This document shows, one piece after another, positions 1 through 8,344 of a stretch of 11,974 nt of DNA. Position 1 is the stretch's first letter. Every line of letters begins with the position of its first letter. A model generated the notes under the pieces. That model did not search any database, was not told where the DNA came from, and was given only the letters and a program-made list of their open reading frames with translations. The position numbers and the translations under genes were made by a program. The stretch is from contig JBBRGG010000102.1 of assembly GCA_038240875.1 (NCBI GenBank), positions 1-11,974 on the forward strand, written 5' to 3'. The DNA comes from JBBRGG01 sp038240875 (GTDB taxonomy: Bacteria; Planctomycetota; Phycisphaerae; Phycisphaerales; UBA1924).

Positions 1-7
1 CACCCAT

Positions 8-3000
8 TTACTCAGGCTCGACCGGGGCCGCATCGTCGCGCTTGATGGGCGCGTCGGTTCTTGCGCGATCAACCCGCTTCTGGATTTCTTCCAGACGGCG
101 TTCCTGTTCGCTGGGCTCAAGCCCGAATACTCGGCTGATAAATCGCGTCGTCCCGGTAAGCGTTGTCACGGTGACGCTCGGGCTCGCAATTGGCCCCTCG
201 ACGACGGCGGTCACGAGCTCATCGCGGATGCCTTCGAGCACTGAACTAATCACCGGAATCCGCGTCTTGGCGCGCGAACGAAACCTCAGATCCAGATTAG
301 CATCGGGCCAGCGGGCGGTGCCGAAACCATAAATCTCGACGCTCTTGGATGAGACAGTGAGCTCTTCAAAGTTGATGCCAACGTTGTCGAAATAAAACTC
401 GGCACGAGCAAAGTCGAGAAGCTCATCAACCGGTGGTTGAAGGTTGCTTACTCGAACAAGCGGGACGAGCAAGGGGAGGCTCAAGACCCGCCCGCCGCCG
501 ACGGTCGCCATCCCACGGCCGCGCCTCGTGGACGTATCACCCAACGTTGACGTGACTGAAAGCGAAGCGTCGAGCAAGCCACGAGTCGCGTCGATCGCGG
601 GAATTGCTTGATCGCCTTGTGCGGTTTGGTCAGCCTTCGCCGAGGTCGCGGGCTGTTGATTTTGGATTGCTTCGGCTTCAGCGTTGGTAGCGCCCAAATC
701 TACAATGAGCGAAGCAAGCCGCACGCTGGACGCGGAGGTTTCAACATGCACGGTACGGGCGAGGTTGGCGCCAGTTCCCTCGGCGGTGAGCGAGCCCGTG
801 CCCGAGATCCGCCCGCCATGGCAGTTGGCCGAGAACATAGGCATGTACATCTTGCCGTCGGGCCCTTGCGTGAGTCGAAGGCGAGCATCGGTCATCTGCA
901 CGCCACCTACGCGAAGCCGATTGCCCGTGGCGACAACTTCGAGTCGTGCCGCGTTTGCAATGTCGCGCACATATTCAAAGTCGGCTACACCCGTGAGTTC
1001 ACGCAGCGAAACACCCAAGTCCGCCTCGCCATTGGCCATACGAACGCGACCGGCAACGCGCATAGCGGTGATGGCACTTGCCGGATCAAGCGCGAGCGTG
1101 AGCTCGCCCGCTTCAAGCGCGACGCCGCCGGGAACTTTAGCGTTCGCGCGAGCGAGAGCTTCGCGCAGGTTTTTGGGAAGAGCGCCGACGATCTCTGGAG
1201 TGAGTTCCTTCGCGTCAATTGCAACGCGCGCTTGAACAGCCGTACCTGTTGCAATTGGAAGCGAGCCGTCGGCGTCTGGTGCTGGAGGTGCTTGTGTCGC
1301 ATGAACACTGAGCCAAGAACCATCGCCACGAAGGGTCCAGCCGCTGCCGTTGAGTACGGCGTCGATGATTCGGCCTTGCGTGCCGCGAACTTCAATCTTG
1401 CCGCTAGTGGTGAGCGCTTGCACACGGGTGCCATCGATGGTCGCGGCGAGTGACTGGGGAAAAACGTCGGCTTCGACGAACCAGGCTTTCGAGGTAGAGG
1501 CTGCGGGAACAGGCTGCGCTGGCATTAATCGCACGTTGGCGTCGAAGAGGCCACCAGCGTCAAAATCGGCGAGCGTTGTTGCGATACCTGGAGCAAGTGA
1601 TGCAAGAAGGTTTCGTGTGAGCCCGCTTTCCAGGACCCCGCCTTCGATGCGGATGGTCACGGGTTCGGTAGCTGGAACGGCTGGGTTGGCATCTGGAACT
1701 GCAGTTTCGTTTACAAGCGAAGCACGCAAGGGCGAGCCGTCGGCGTGAAGCGCGCCGTGAACTATCGTGGTGCCCGCAGGAACGCGGTTATACGTTAATT
1801 CGAGAGCTAAATCATCAAAGCGGATCGACGATTCGGCGGCGAGACGATTGCCTGCGGATTGTGCCGCCGCATCTGTAACTGGCGCGGTTGGAGATGTTGA
1901 AGTGAAAGTAATCGGCATCGACGCGAAGAGCTTGCCGCCGCGCGTGGTCGCGCCTGTTCGGCCATTAAGGGCGGCAACTTCAATCGCGTTGATCTTGGTA
2001 ACTTCGAGCGTGACCAGAAGAGAATCAGGCGCTTTGGAAACTTCGGCTGCGCTAATCGTGCCGCCACGCATGAGCGTGAGCGTGAGGTCGGCGTGCCCGG
2101 TTGGCGCAAGCTCGCTGCGCAGGCGAGTTATTTCCGCGTGCGCGTCGGGGAATGCGATTCCTGCAGCGTCTTCGATGGCGGCCGATACGTCGAGCCCGCG
2201 AGCGGCGAGCTTCACGCTCATCGATTCGCCGGTGATGTCGGTTTCAAGGGTGATGTCCGCTGCGGTTGGAATGTCGGTGGACAGTGCCGAAGGATTTGGT
2301 AAAGCAGGATTGGCAAGTCGAACAAGTGCGCCCTCGAGCGAAGCCTTGACGATGCCTGGAGCGAGCGAGAACGTGCCATCGATGCCGAAGATGCGAACAC
2401 GTGGCGAAAGTTCACCTTGCGCGTTCACGGTACCCGCAGGATTTGGTACAGGAGGCAGGATCGAAACATCGTTAAGCTTCGCTCGCACGTCATAGTCAAC
2501 ACGATCTTCGGGAGAGCGGGGCGGACCGCCTTCGACTATGGGCTTTGGGCCGATGCGTGCACGAACGTCGGCACTGCCCGTGGTTGTCATGCGTAGTAAG
2601 GCTTCGCGGATGCGATTGCTGCGTGCTGTTGAAGTTGGACTAATCGAGTTTAGACTGGTTAGGCTTGCCGGTTGCAAACCGGGAGTTGGTAAATCGGGAG
2701 CAGACTTAGGTTCTTCTTCAATCAATGCTGCGGCGGCGTGCCGAAGGATTCGGTTGAGCGGAATCGCCTTGGCATCAACCTCAACCTCTGGCAAGAACGG
2801 CTGCGATGGATCGTCCACTTGCGAGAAGTCGACGCGAGCGGCGATCTTCGCGGTGGTGCTTGGTTCGTCATCGCGAGCGAGGCTGGTGTAAGTGCCGCCG
2901 GTGACCGTGGCGATGGTGTCTAGCTTATCGATGACCGCGCCCTCGACCCACATCGGATATGGGAACGAATCGGGAAGCACGCCCAAACGGCCCGGGGTGA

Positions 3001-4861
3001 TGACGACATGATCATGCCAATTGGCGCCGGGGCCTTTGATTCGCTGAACATCGACGACGACGAGGGCTTTGCCGCCGAGGGTGAAGCGCGGGCGTTCGAG
3101 AACTTCGAGAGCTTTGCGAGCTTCATCGGAATCAGCGCGGCCCTGAGCGTTTAAGTCGGTGAGCGTGCGAAGCGCGGACTCGGCGTCGGCGTGGGTTGCG
3201 ATGAGGCCAGCGGCGCGAAGCTCATCGAGCCTGCGCGGGCTAAAGAGCGAATCAACGATGCGGCGACGAGCCTTCATCGCGCTGGCGAGGCTTTCGTCGA
3301 TCGACATGTCAACGACGCGGACGTGCACTTTAACGCCAGCATCTTTGTCCAGAGGTGAAATCTCGACGTGCGCGGTCATCTGTGCGCCGTCGATAGTTGT
3401 ACCGGTGATGTCACGCATGTTCATCGTCGTGTCGGTAAAGTCGATGGTCCCGGCCATCTCAATGAAGCGATAGGGAAAGCGCTCGAAGGCGGCGGTGACG
3501 TCGGTGAAATTAACCGAGCCTTTGATTTCAAGCGGGGCGGCGATGGTCTTTGGAGCGGCGGAGTCAGAAGAGGCATCGGGGTTTGGGATTGGGTCAGCGC
3601 GGCTAAGCAGGACCGTCGCGTTGACGTTGCCAGTAGGGTCGTCGAATTGGAGAAGTCTTCGACGAACTACGCCCGGCGCAAAGAGCAGCACCTTTGGCTG
3701 CTTGCCCAGATCGAAGTTTTTGATCGTCATCGTTGCAGAAAGACCCGCGTCGGCAAAGAGTCCGCGCACATTAGCCTCGACATGGAAGGGGATTTCAGCG
3801 AGGTTACCCGCGAGGCTCGCGGTGACGGTTTCGCCGAGGATCTGGATCTCGCCGCTGACCGAGGTCATTCGCAGGGTGTTGTTTGCAATGACAGGGTCGA
3901 GTGGTAAAGGGACGCTATTAAGATCGACATCGGGCTGAACCTTTGCAGGAAGCGTAAGTGCGACGTCGGCGAGGCCGATACGTGCGTCGATGCCTGCAGG
4001 GTGCGACGCGGAAGCGATTGCGCGGTAGTTGAAGACGATGCGATCGATGCGCCCTTGCATGTCAAGACGTGCGAAGAAATCACGGGAGGGCGCGGGCATG
4101 CTGGCGACATCCCAGCCATCGAGCGCGAAGCCGGTGAGTTCGAGGGTGAGGCCCTGTTTGCCGATGCTGCCTTGAACGTCGATAGGGGTAGGGATGGGAC
4201 CTTGGCTGGTCTGGCGGAAGCGGATGCGCATCTCGCCGGTGGCGTCGGTAGATTGTTCGACTTCGCCGCCTACGGCGATGGAACGAAGCATGCGGTAGCT
4301 GTTGGGAACGGTCTTGCCGTGTTCGCCCAATTCAATTGCGCCATCGTGGACAAAGATGGCGGGGACTTGCATGGGGAAGGAGCCGCCGCCTGGGGAGGAA
4401 GAGAGGGCGGCGAAATTAAGCTCGCCATTGGCTAGGCCCGGGTCGGTATTTTGGCTCAGGCGTGCGCGAGGTTTGGTGAGGTCCACGCGGATGACCCTTG
4501 GGCTGCCTGTGAAAATGGACCAGTAGTGAAGTTTGGCTTCGATGCGTTCGACTTCGATGGCGTTGCCAGCGGTACCTTCAATGTTTGGCGCACGAAGGAC
4601 GGCGTCTTGGATGACGAGTCGGCCATCGCGCCAGAGCTCGACGCTGCGCGCGGTGACTGGGCCGCCAAGGATGCGCTGGGCTTGCGAAAGAACGATCCAG
4701 CGCGTGACAAATGAGCCGGTTAAGAGCCAGTATCCACAGCCTAGGGCGACGAGAAGGATTGCGAGCGCGCGGATGATTCGGGGGATGCGCGACCAAGGCC
4801 AACGCTTTTTGATTGGCGCGAACGGGGGTGGGGAGCTGGGCTGGTCGGGTTGGTTGGCCAT
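8..4861 (-). CDS. Giant AsmA-like membrane-anchored protein (putative inter-membrane lipid transport)
   Basis: This encodes 1617 residues starting at the ATG at 4861. A Pro-rich, then basic cytoplasmic head (residues 1-30) precedes one transmembrane helix (about 31-50). Next comes the AsmA/TamB-type N-terminal signature (about 55-150), in which beta strands follow the pattern 'LxxAQRILGGPV...GRLVIQDAVLRAP'. Over 1200 residues of beta-rich repeats follow. The C-terminal AsmA-like domain (about 1428-1565) includes the 'VVEGPIASPSVTV' strand typical of this superfamily, and a short charged tail ends the protein. Known AsmA-like proteins (AsmA, TamB, YhdP, YdbH) span the periplasm as hydrophobic-grooved bridges that move phospholipid to the outer membrane; that role is inferred here. 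A helical segment at about 521-590 interrupts the beta repeats. The frame stays open to a TTG at 4993, adding 44 Pro/Ser-rich residues; 4861 is preferred because it is an ATG giving a normal head, although neither site has a clear Shine-Dalgarno. The gene is transcribed divergently from radA. Confidence 0.88.
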   Translation of the reverse strand: MANQPDQPSSPPPFAPIKKRWPWSRIPRIIRALAILLVALGCGYWLLTGSFVTRWIVLSQAQRILGGPVTARSVELWRDGRLVIQDAVLRAPNIEGTAGNAIEVERIEAKLHYWSIFTGSPRVIRVDLTKPRARLSQNTDPGLANGELNFAALSSSPGGGSFPMQVPAIFVHDGAIELGEHGKTVPNSYRMLRSIAVGGEVEQSTDATGEMRIRFRQTSQGPIPTPIDVQGSIGKQGLTLELTGFALDGWDVASMPAPSRDFFARLDMQGRIDRIVFNYRAIASASHPAGIDARIGLADVALTLPAKVQPDVDLNSVPLPLDPVIANNTLRMTSVSGEIQILGETVTASLAGNLAEIPFHVEANVRGLFADAGLSATMTIKNFDLGKQPKVLLFAPGVVRRRLLQFDDPTGNVNATVLLSRADPIPNPDASSDSAAPKTIAAPLEIKGSVNFTDVTAAFERFPYRFIEMAGTIDFTDTTMNMRDITGTTIDGAQMTAHVEISPLDKDAGVKVHVRVVDMSIDESLASAMKARRRIVDSLFSPRRLDELRAAGLIATHADAESALRTLTDLNAQGRADSDEARKALEVLERPRFTLGGKALVVVDVQRIKGPGANWHDHVVITPGRLGVLPDSFPYPMWVEGAVIDKLDTIATVTGGTYTSLARDDEPSTTAKIAARVDFSQVDDPSQPFLPEVEVDAKAIPLNRILRHAAAALIEEEPKSAPDLPTPGLQPASLTSLNSISPTSTARSNRIREALLRMTTTGSADVRARIGPKPIVEGGPPRSPEDRVDYDVRAKLNDVSILPPVPNPAGTVNAQGELSPRVRIFGIDGTFSLAPGIVKASLEGALVRLANPALPNPSALSTDIPTAADITLETDITGESMSVKLAARGLDVSAAIEDAAGIAFPDAHAEITRLRSELAPTGHADLTLTLMRGGTISAAEVSKAPDSLLVTLEVTKINAIEVAALNGRTGATTRGGKLFASMPITFTSTSPTAPVTDAAAQSAGNRLAAESSIRFDDLALELTYNRVPAGTTIVHGALHADGSPLRASLVNETAVPDANPAVPATEPVTIRIEGGVLESGLTRNLLASLAPGIATTLADFDAGGLFDANVRLMPAQPVPAASTSKAWFVEADVFPQSLAATIDGTRVQALTTSGKIEVRGTQGRIIDAVLNGSGWTLRGDGSWLSVHATQAPPAPDADGSLPIATGTAVQARVAIDAKELTPEIVGALPKNLREALARANAKVPGGVALEAGELTLALDPASAITAMRVAGRVRMANGEADLGVSLRELTGVADFEYVRDIANAARLEVVATGNRLRVGGVQMTDARLRLTQGPDGKMYMPMFSANCHGGRISGTGSLTAEGTGANLARTVHVETSASSVRLASLIVDLGATNAEAEAIQNQQPATSAKADQTAQGDQAIPAIDATRGLLDASLSVTSTLGDTSTRRGRGMATVGGGRVLSLPLLVPLVRVSNLQPPVDELLDFARAEFYFDNVGINFEELTVSSKSVEIYGFGTARWPDANLDLRFRSRAKTRIPVISSVLEGIRDELVTAVVEGPIASPSVTVTTLTGTTRFISRVFGLEPSEQERRLEEIQKRVDRARTDAPIKRDDAAPVEPE

Positions 4862-5137
4862 CTGGATGAACTGAAGGCAAAGGACTGGATGAAATGAACT
4901 AGGTACACATGATGGTAGTGGAGTGAGTGCCCTTGCGTTCCACGTTGGCGTGCTACCGGCCGGTTGTGTGCGTACGAGGTTGGCCACTGACAACGGTCGG
5001 TCGGTTGCTCGAAGAAAGTGCGAGAGAAGTAGGAGTCAGCGGCGAATCTGTACGTGCATGAGGCGCGCGGACCCGTACCCTAAGTTAACGCGTGCTTGTA
5101 ACTTTCGCTTTGCAACCTGACGCGCACGAGGGTCTTT
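4862..5137. other. Divergent intergenic region between the AsmA-like gene and radA
   Basis: This 276-base region must hold the start signals for two genes transcribed away from each other. I cannot pick out a convincing -35/-10 pair on either strand. It contains a perfect 10-base palindrome ACCGGCCGGT (4955-4964), three tandem CGGT units (4994-5005), and a 9-base direct repeat CTGGATGAA (4862-4870 and 4885-4893) immediately 5' of the AsmA-like start codon. I see no small gene or RNA gene in it. Part of it would become coding if the AsmA-like gene started at the TTG at 4993. Confidence 0.6.
5128..5132 (+). promoter_or_regulatory. Ribosome binding site of radA (GAGGG)
   Basis: GAGGG lies five bases ahead of the ATG at 5138. 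It supports that start, which also places the zinc-finger cysteines at the normal distance from the N-terminus. Confidence 0.65.
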
Positions 5138-6718
5138 ATGGCACGCCCACGCAAGGTCTTTGTCTGTTCATCGTGTGGCTCGGTACAGAGCAAGTGGGCA
5201 GGGAAGTGTCCTGATTGTGGGACGTGGGATTCACTCGAAGAAACCGTGCATGATTCGATGCAGGATCGCGATCCGCACGCGTCGGCGTCGGCGGCATTAT
5301 CTCTCGCGGCAGCGGCGATCCGAGGCGAAACAGGTGCGCTGGGTTCGTCGGGTTCAAACACGACCGCGGCGTACGCTGGTGCGCTGCTGGATGCGACCGA
5401 CGCGCCCATTGCGATGCCTATTGACGCGCTCGCGGGTTCGGCGGGGGCTGTGGCGCGGATGCCTAGCTCGATCCATGAGCTTGATCGCGTGCTTGGTGGC
5501 GGGCTTGTGCCTGGGTCTGCGGTGATGCTGGGTGGGGAGCCAGGGATCGGAAAGTCAACGCTATTGTTGCAAGCAGCGACGGCGTGGGCGAAATCGGGGC
5601 AGCGCGTGCTGTACGTTTCGAGCGAAGAATCAGCGCAGCAAGTGGCGATGCGGGCACGAAGATTGAGCGCTGGAATGGCTACGGACGCTGGTGCGGCGGG
5701 TAGTTCGGGCGGGAACGCAGAAGGCAGCGTGAATGAGAGCACATCGAGCACGCCTGGAAACCCATCGCTTTTCTTGCTTGCGGATACGAATCTTGCGCGG
5801 ATCATCGAGCAATGTCGGCGAACCCAGCCACGGATTTTGCTGATCGATTCGATCCAGATGTTGTTTAAGCCAGACTTGCCAGCGGCGCCAGGATCAATCA
5901 CGCAGTTGCGAAGGTGTGCCGCGGAGTTGGTGCATCTGGCCAAGCTCGCGGGAATCGCGGTGGTGTTGATCGGGCACGTGACCAAGGATGGCGTGCTTGC
6001 GGGGCCGCGTTTGTTGGAACACTTGGTTGACGCGGTGCTGAACTTTGAAGGCGACCGCACGAGCAGCTTGCGCGTGGTCCGCGCGATCAAGAATCGATTT
6101 GGCGCGACCTTGGAACTTGGTTTGTTTGAGATGACTGGCAGCGGCTTGCGCGAAGTGCCCGAAGGAGCGGGCGTTAAGCCACACGCAAATGAACCGCCTC
6201 GGCCTGGGTGCGCGGTGTGCCCGGTGTTGACGGGTTCTCGCTGTATTTTGGTTGAGATTCAGGCGCTGACGGCGACAGGTTTTTTAGGCGCGGCGAAGCG
6301 AAAGTCGAGCGGGCTTGATTCGAGCCGTCTTGCGATGTTGATCGCGGTGTTGGAGCAGCACGCGGGGCTGAGGCTCGCGGACCGCGATGTGTTTGTGTCG
6401 GCGGTTGGGGGCGTGCGAGTAGTGGAGCCAGCGAGTGATTTGGCGCTGTTACTGGCAATTGCCGGGGCCCATTATCGAAAGGCGCTCGCGCCTGAGGTTG
6501 CGGTAGTTGGTGAAGTCGGGCTCACGGGGGAGGTGCGCCCGGCGGCGCAGCTCGAACAGCGAGTGATCGAGGCGCGAAGGCTTGGGTATACGACGATCCT
6601 TGTGCCTGCGACAGGGGCTCTACCGACAAGTTCGGCGCTGGGCGGAGTGGGGGGCGCGAGCGGGGTCAAAATCATTCGGGTGAAGAATGTGCAGAAGGCG
6701 CTGGACCAGTTGGGGTGA
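5138..6718 (+). CDS. radA: DNA repair protein RadA (Sms)
   Basis: RadA is a cytoplasmic RecA-like ATPase and DnaB-like helicase that drives branch migration during homologous recombination and repair. This 526-residue protein has the full family layout. A four-cysteine zinc finger (C10, C13, C24, C27) is followed by Walker A GGEPGIGKST (132-141, Lys139), the 'YVSSEES' strand (about 159-165), and Walker B-like ILLIDS (233-238). The family-diagnostic KNRFG motif is at 318-322, and the C-terminal Lon-like domain at about 370-526. As is normal for RadA, the Lon-like part is not expected to be a protease. The protein is about 65 residues longer than the usual 450-460. The extra length sits in an Ala/Ser/Gly-rich linker after the zinc finger (about 42-105) and a Ser/Gly/Asn-rich loop (about 178-208). 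The gene stands alone on the plus strand and converges on the thioredoxin gene. Confidence 0.97.
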   Translation: MARPRKVFVCSSCGSVQSKWAGKCPDCGTWDSLEETVHDSMQDRDPHASASAALSLAAAAIRGETGALGSSGSNTTAAYAGALLDATDAPIAMPIDALAGSAGAVARMPSSIHELDRVLGGGLVPGSAVMLGGEPGIGKSTLLLQAATAWAKSGQRVLYVSSEESAQQVAMRARRLSAGMATDAGAAGSSGGNAEGSVNESTSSTPGNPSLFLLADTNLARIIEQCRRTQPRILLIDSIQMLFKPDLPAAPGSITQLRRCAAELVHLAKLAGIAVVLIGHVTKDGVLAGPRLLEHLVDAVLNFEGDRTSSLRVVRAIKNRFGATLELGLFEMTGSGLREVPEGAGVKPHANEPPRPGCAVCPVLTGSRCILVEIQALTATGFLGAAKRKSSGLDSSRLAMLIAVLEQHAGLRLADRDVFVSAVGGVRVVEPASDLALLLAIAGAHYRKALAPEVAVVGEVGLTGEVRPAAQLEQRVIEARRLGYTTILVPATGALPTSSALGGVGGASGVKIIRVKNVQKALDQLG

Positions 6719-6789
6719 GTTGAGAGCGGATGATGTTGGTGGTGAAAGAGGTATGAGGCCGTCACAGAATGAGAACTAGAATAAGTAGA

Positions 6790-6808
6790 CACAGGCGGGA
6801 CGCCTGTG
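6790..6808. repeat. Palindromic dispersed-type repeat between convergent genes
   Basis: CACAGGCG and CGCCTGTG form a perfect 8-base-pair stem around a GGA loop, followed by CCAC. The site lies in the 126-base gap between the converging ends of radA and the thioredoxin gene. From memory, closely similar palindromes, which read as 'GTGVPPV' when translated by accident, are common in planctomycete and related genomes, so I call it a REP-like element. The stem could act as a bidirectional terminator or stabilise both 3' ends, but neither side has a run of T. The rest of the gap holds no gene. Confidence 0.65.
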
Positions 6809-6844
6809 CCACGAGAAGCGGTAGAGATTCTGTGCTGAATCGTG

Positions 6845-8281
6845 TTAGTTTTGGGCTGGTTCGGCGAGGATTTCGTCGATTTTCTTTTTGATGGTGGCTT
6901 CGATGCCGGGGCCGCCGCCGCTACCGCGGTAGCGGATTTTGCCATCGGGCCCGATGATGTAGAAGGTGGGGATGCCACCGACTTTGTACGCCGTCGCGGC
7001 TGGGTCGCCTTCTAAGAGCAAGAGGTATTTGTGGCCTTTGTCCTTAAAGAACTTTACGGGTTCGGGTGCGCTGGGGTTGGCCCAGACGTGAACACCGATG
7101 AGCGTGAGGCCTTTATCTTTGTAGGCGTTGTGGATGCGGTCCATCGCGGGCATGATGGCGATGCAAGGTTGGCACCAAGTCGCCCAGAAGTCGATAAGGA
7201 CGATCTTGCCTTTGAAGCTAGCAAGAGTGTGTTCTTTGCCGGTGGAGTCTTTCAAGGTGAAGTCGGGGGCCAAATCGCCGACGGCGAGAAGCGCGCGTTG
7301 GCCGCCACCACCGGCGGGCTCGACGCGTTTGGGGCGGGCTGACTTTTGCACACGAACGCGGTACCCATCGGGGACGCTCATGGCGTACGCACCGGCGGAC
7401 GCCCTTTCATTGAGAGCCCAAGCAGAGAGGTCGGCGACGCGGGCGGATTCTTTGCCATCGACGGCGACTTCGACGCGTTCGATTCGGCGAGGCATGCTGT
7501 CGGTTGATGCGAGGAAGAGGCGGACGCCACGCGAGGGCGTGGTGGTGGCTTTGGCGTTGGCTTTAGGATTTGCTTTGCCTTCGTCGGCTTCATCGCCATC
7601 GACGGCGGCGGCGATGGTGGGGATGAAGAGAACGTCGCAGGAGACGCCATCGATTTCGCGGGTGCCTTGGTGGGCGACGTTGGTCGCACCATCGAAGGGT
7701 TTTTCACTTTGGATAAGTTCCCAGGCGATTGCCTGGCGAGCGCCTTGTGCGTTGAAGAAGGAGAGAAGGTCGGGAGATTCGCGGATCTCGCGCTCGAAGA
7801 CGACTTTTTCAGAGTGGCGAGCGGCGCGAGCGGTTGCGCCGTCGTAGGCGATTTCGTATTCGGTGACTGCGGCGGGATCGGTGCCGCCGGTGGCCTTGCC
7901 ATTCAGGGTGAGCTTCCAGCCGCCGACTTGGGCGCGAGACATTTTGACTGTTGACTCATACGTCGGCGTGGTTGCGGCGAAAGTTCCCGTGCCTGTGACG
8001 CGCATGAAGTAATTAACGAGACGAGCGGCTTCCCATGCGGCTTTGAACTTGGCGAGGGTTTCTTCGCCTTTGATCATGTCGCCAGCGGCGTGCGTGGGTG
8101 TTGGCTGTGGGCCTACAGCGGGAGCCGAAGGTGAAACTGTGACTACATCGGCGTTTGCATCGGCGTTTGCATACGCGAATGCAGTGCTGGGAGTCAGCGA
8201 CAAGATTGAGAAGGCACTGCCCACGGCGAAGGCGAGAGCCACGATCCGCATCTGCACGTTCGAGTGTAGAGTATATTTCAT
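6845..8281 (-). CDS. Secreted LolA-like / TlpA-type thioredoxin fusion protein
   Basis: This encodes 478 residues with a Sec signal peptide: a basic start, a hydrophobic core at about 12-30, and a probable cleavage site after AFA at 36. An Ala/Asn/Asp-rich and Pro-rich linker follows. Residues 68-310 resemble LolA-like/DUF2092-type beta domains, which suggests a lipid-, lipoprotein- or polymer-binding half; that part rests on overall pattern only. The C-terminal 330-478 is a clear TlpA/ResA-type thioredoxin domain with WATWCQPC (366-373, redox Cys370 and Cys373) and the cis-proline motif GGIPTF (Pro438). Such domains reduce or exchange disulfides outside the cytoplasm, for example in cytochrome c maturation, but the substrate here is unknown. 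The start at 8281 has a strong GGAGG six bases upstream; the open frame extends 22 codons further without support. The gene lies downstream of ftsH on the same strand, separated by a hairpin. Confidence 0.9.
   Translation of the reverse strand: MKYTLHSNVQMRIVALAFAVGSAFSILSLTPSTAFAYANADANADVVTVSPSAPAVGPQPTPTHAAGDMIKGEETLAKFKAAWEAARLVNYFMRVTGTGTFAATTPTYESTVKMSRAQVGGWKLTLNGKATGGTDPAAVTEYEIAYDGATARAARHSEKVVFEREIRESPDLLSFFNAQGARQAIAWELIQSEKPFDGATNVAHQGTREIDGVSCDVLFIPTIAAAVDGDEADEGKANPKANAKATTTPSRGVRLFLASTDSMPRRIERVEVAVDGKESARVADLSAWALNERASAGAYAMSVPDGYRVRVQKSARPKRVEPAGGGGQRALLAVGDLAPDFTLKDSTGKEHTLASFKGKIVLIDFWATWCQPCIAIMPAMDRIHNAYKDKGLTLIGVHVWANPSAPEPVKFFKDKGHKYLLLLEGDPAATAYKVGGIPTFYIIGPDGKIRYRGSGGGPGIEATIKKKIDEILAEPAQN
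8147..8170 (-). repeat. 12-base tandem repeat after the signal peptide
   Basis: Two exact copies of CATCGGCGTTTG (plus-strand reading) sit side by side. Each adds four residues (Asn-Ala-Asp-Ala type) to the linker just after the predicted signal-peptide cleavage site of the thioredoxin fusion. The unit length keeps the frame, so copy-number changes would only lengthen or shorten the linker. Confidence 0.75.
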
Positions 8282-8287
8282 TTTTCG

Positions 8288-8292
8288 CCTCC
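8288..8292 (-). promoter_or_regulatory. Ribosome binding site of the thioredoxin fusion gene (GGAGG)
   Basis: On the minus strand GGAGG lies six bases ahead of the ATG at 8281. It is the best Shine-Dalgarno in the window. It decides the start over the longer open frame (to 8347) and over the next in-frame ATG at 8251. Confidence 0.8.
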
Positions 8293-8344
8293 AATTGCTT
8301 CTTGTGCCGCGCGCACGGTCAGGCTGACAAAGTGTATACGCAAA

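Noticed and set aside
608..2495. Long plus-strand open frames opposite the AsmA-like gene (281 and 242 codons)
   Set aside because: They lie antisense to a clearly coding frame, have no domain pattern, and arise from the high G+C and codon bias of the true gene.
5080..6090. 336-codon minus-strand open frame opposite radA
   Set aside because: It overlaps the RadA motifs fully on the other strand, is rich in Ser/Pro/Arg with no family likeness, and is a shadow frame.
6472..6978. 168-codon minus-strand frame spanning the radA 3' end, the palindrome and the thioredoxin 3' end
   Set aside because: It runs through two real genes and the dispersed repeat. The 'GTGVPPVS' peptide within it is the usual false translation of that repeat.
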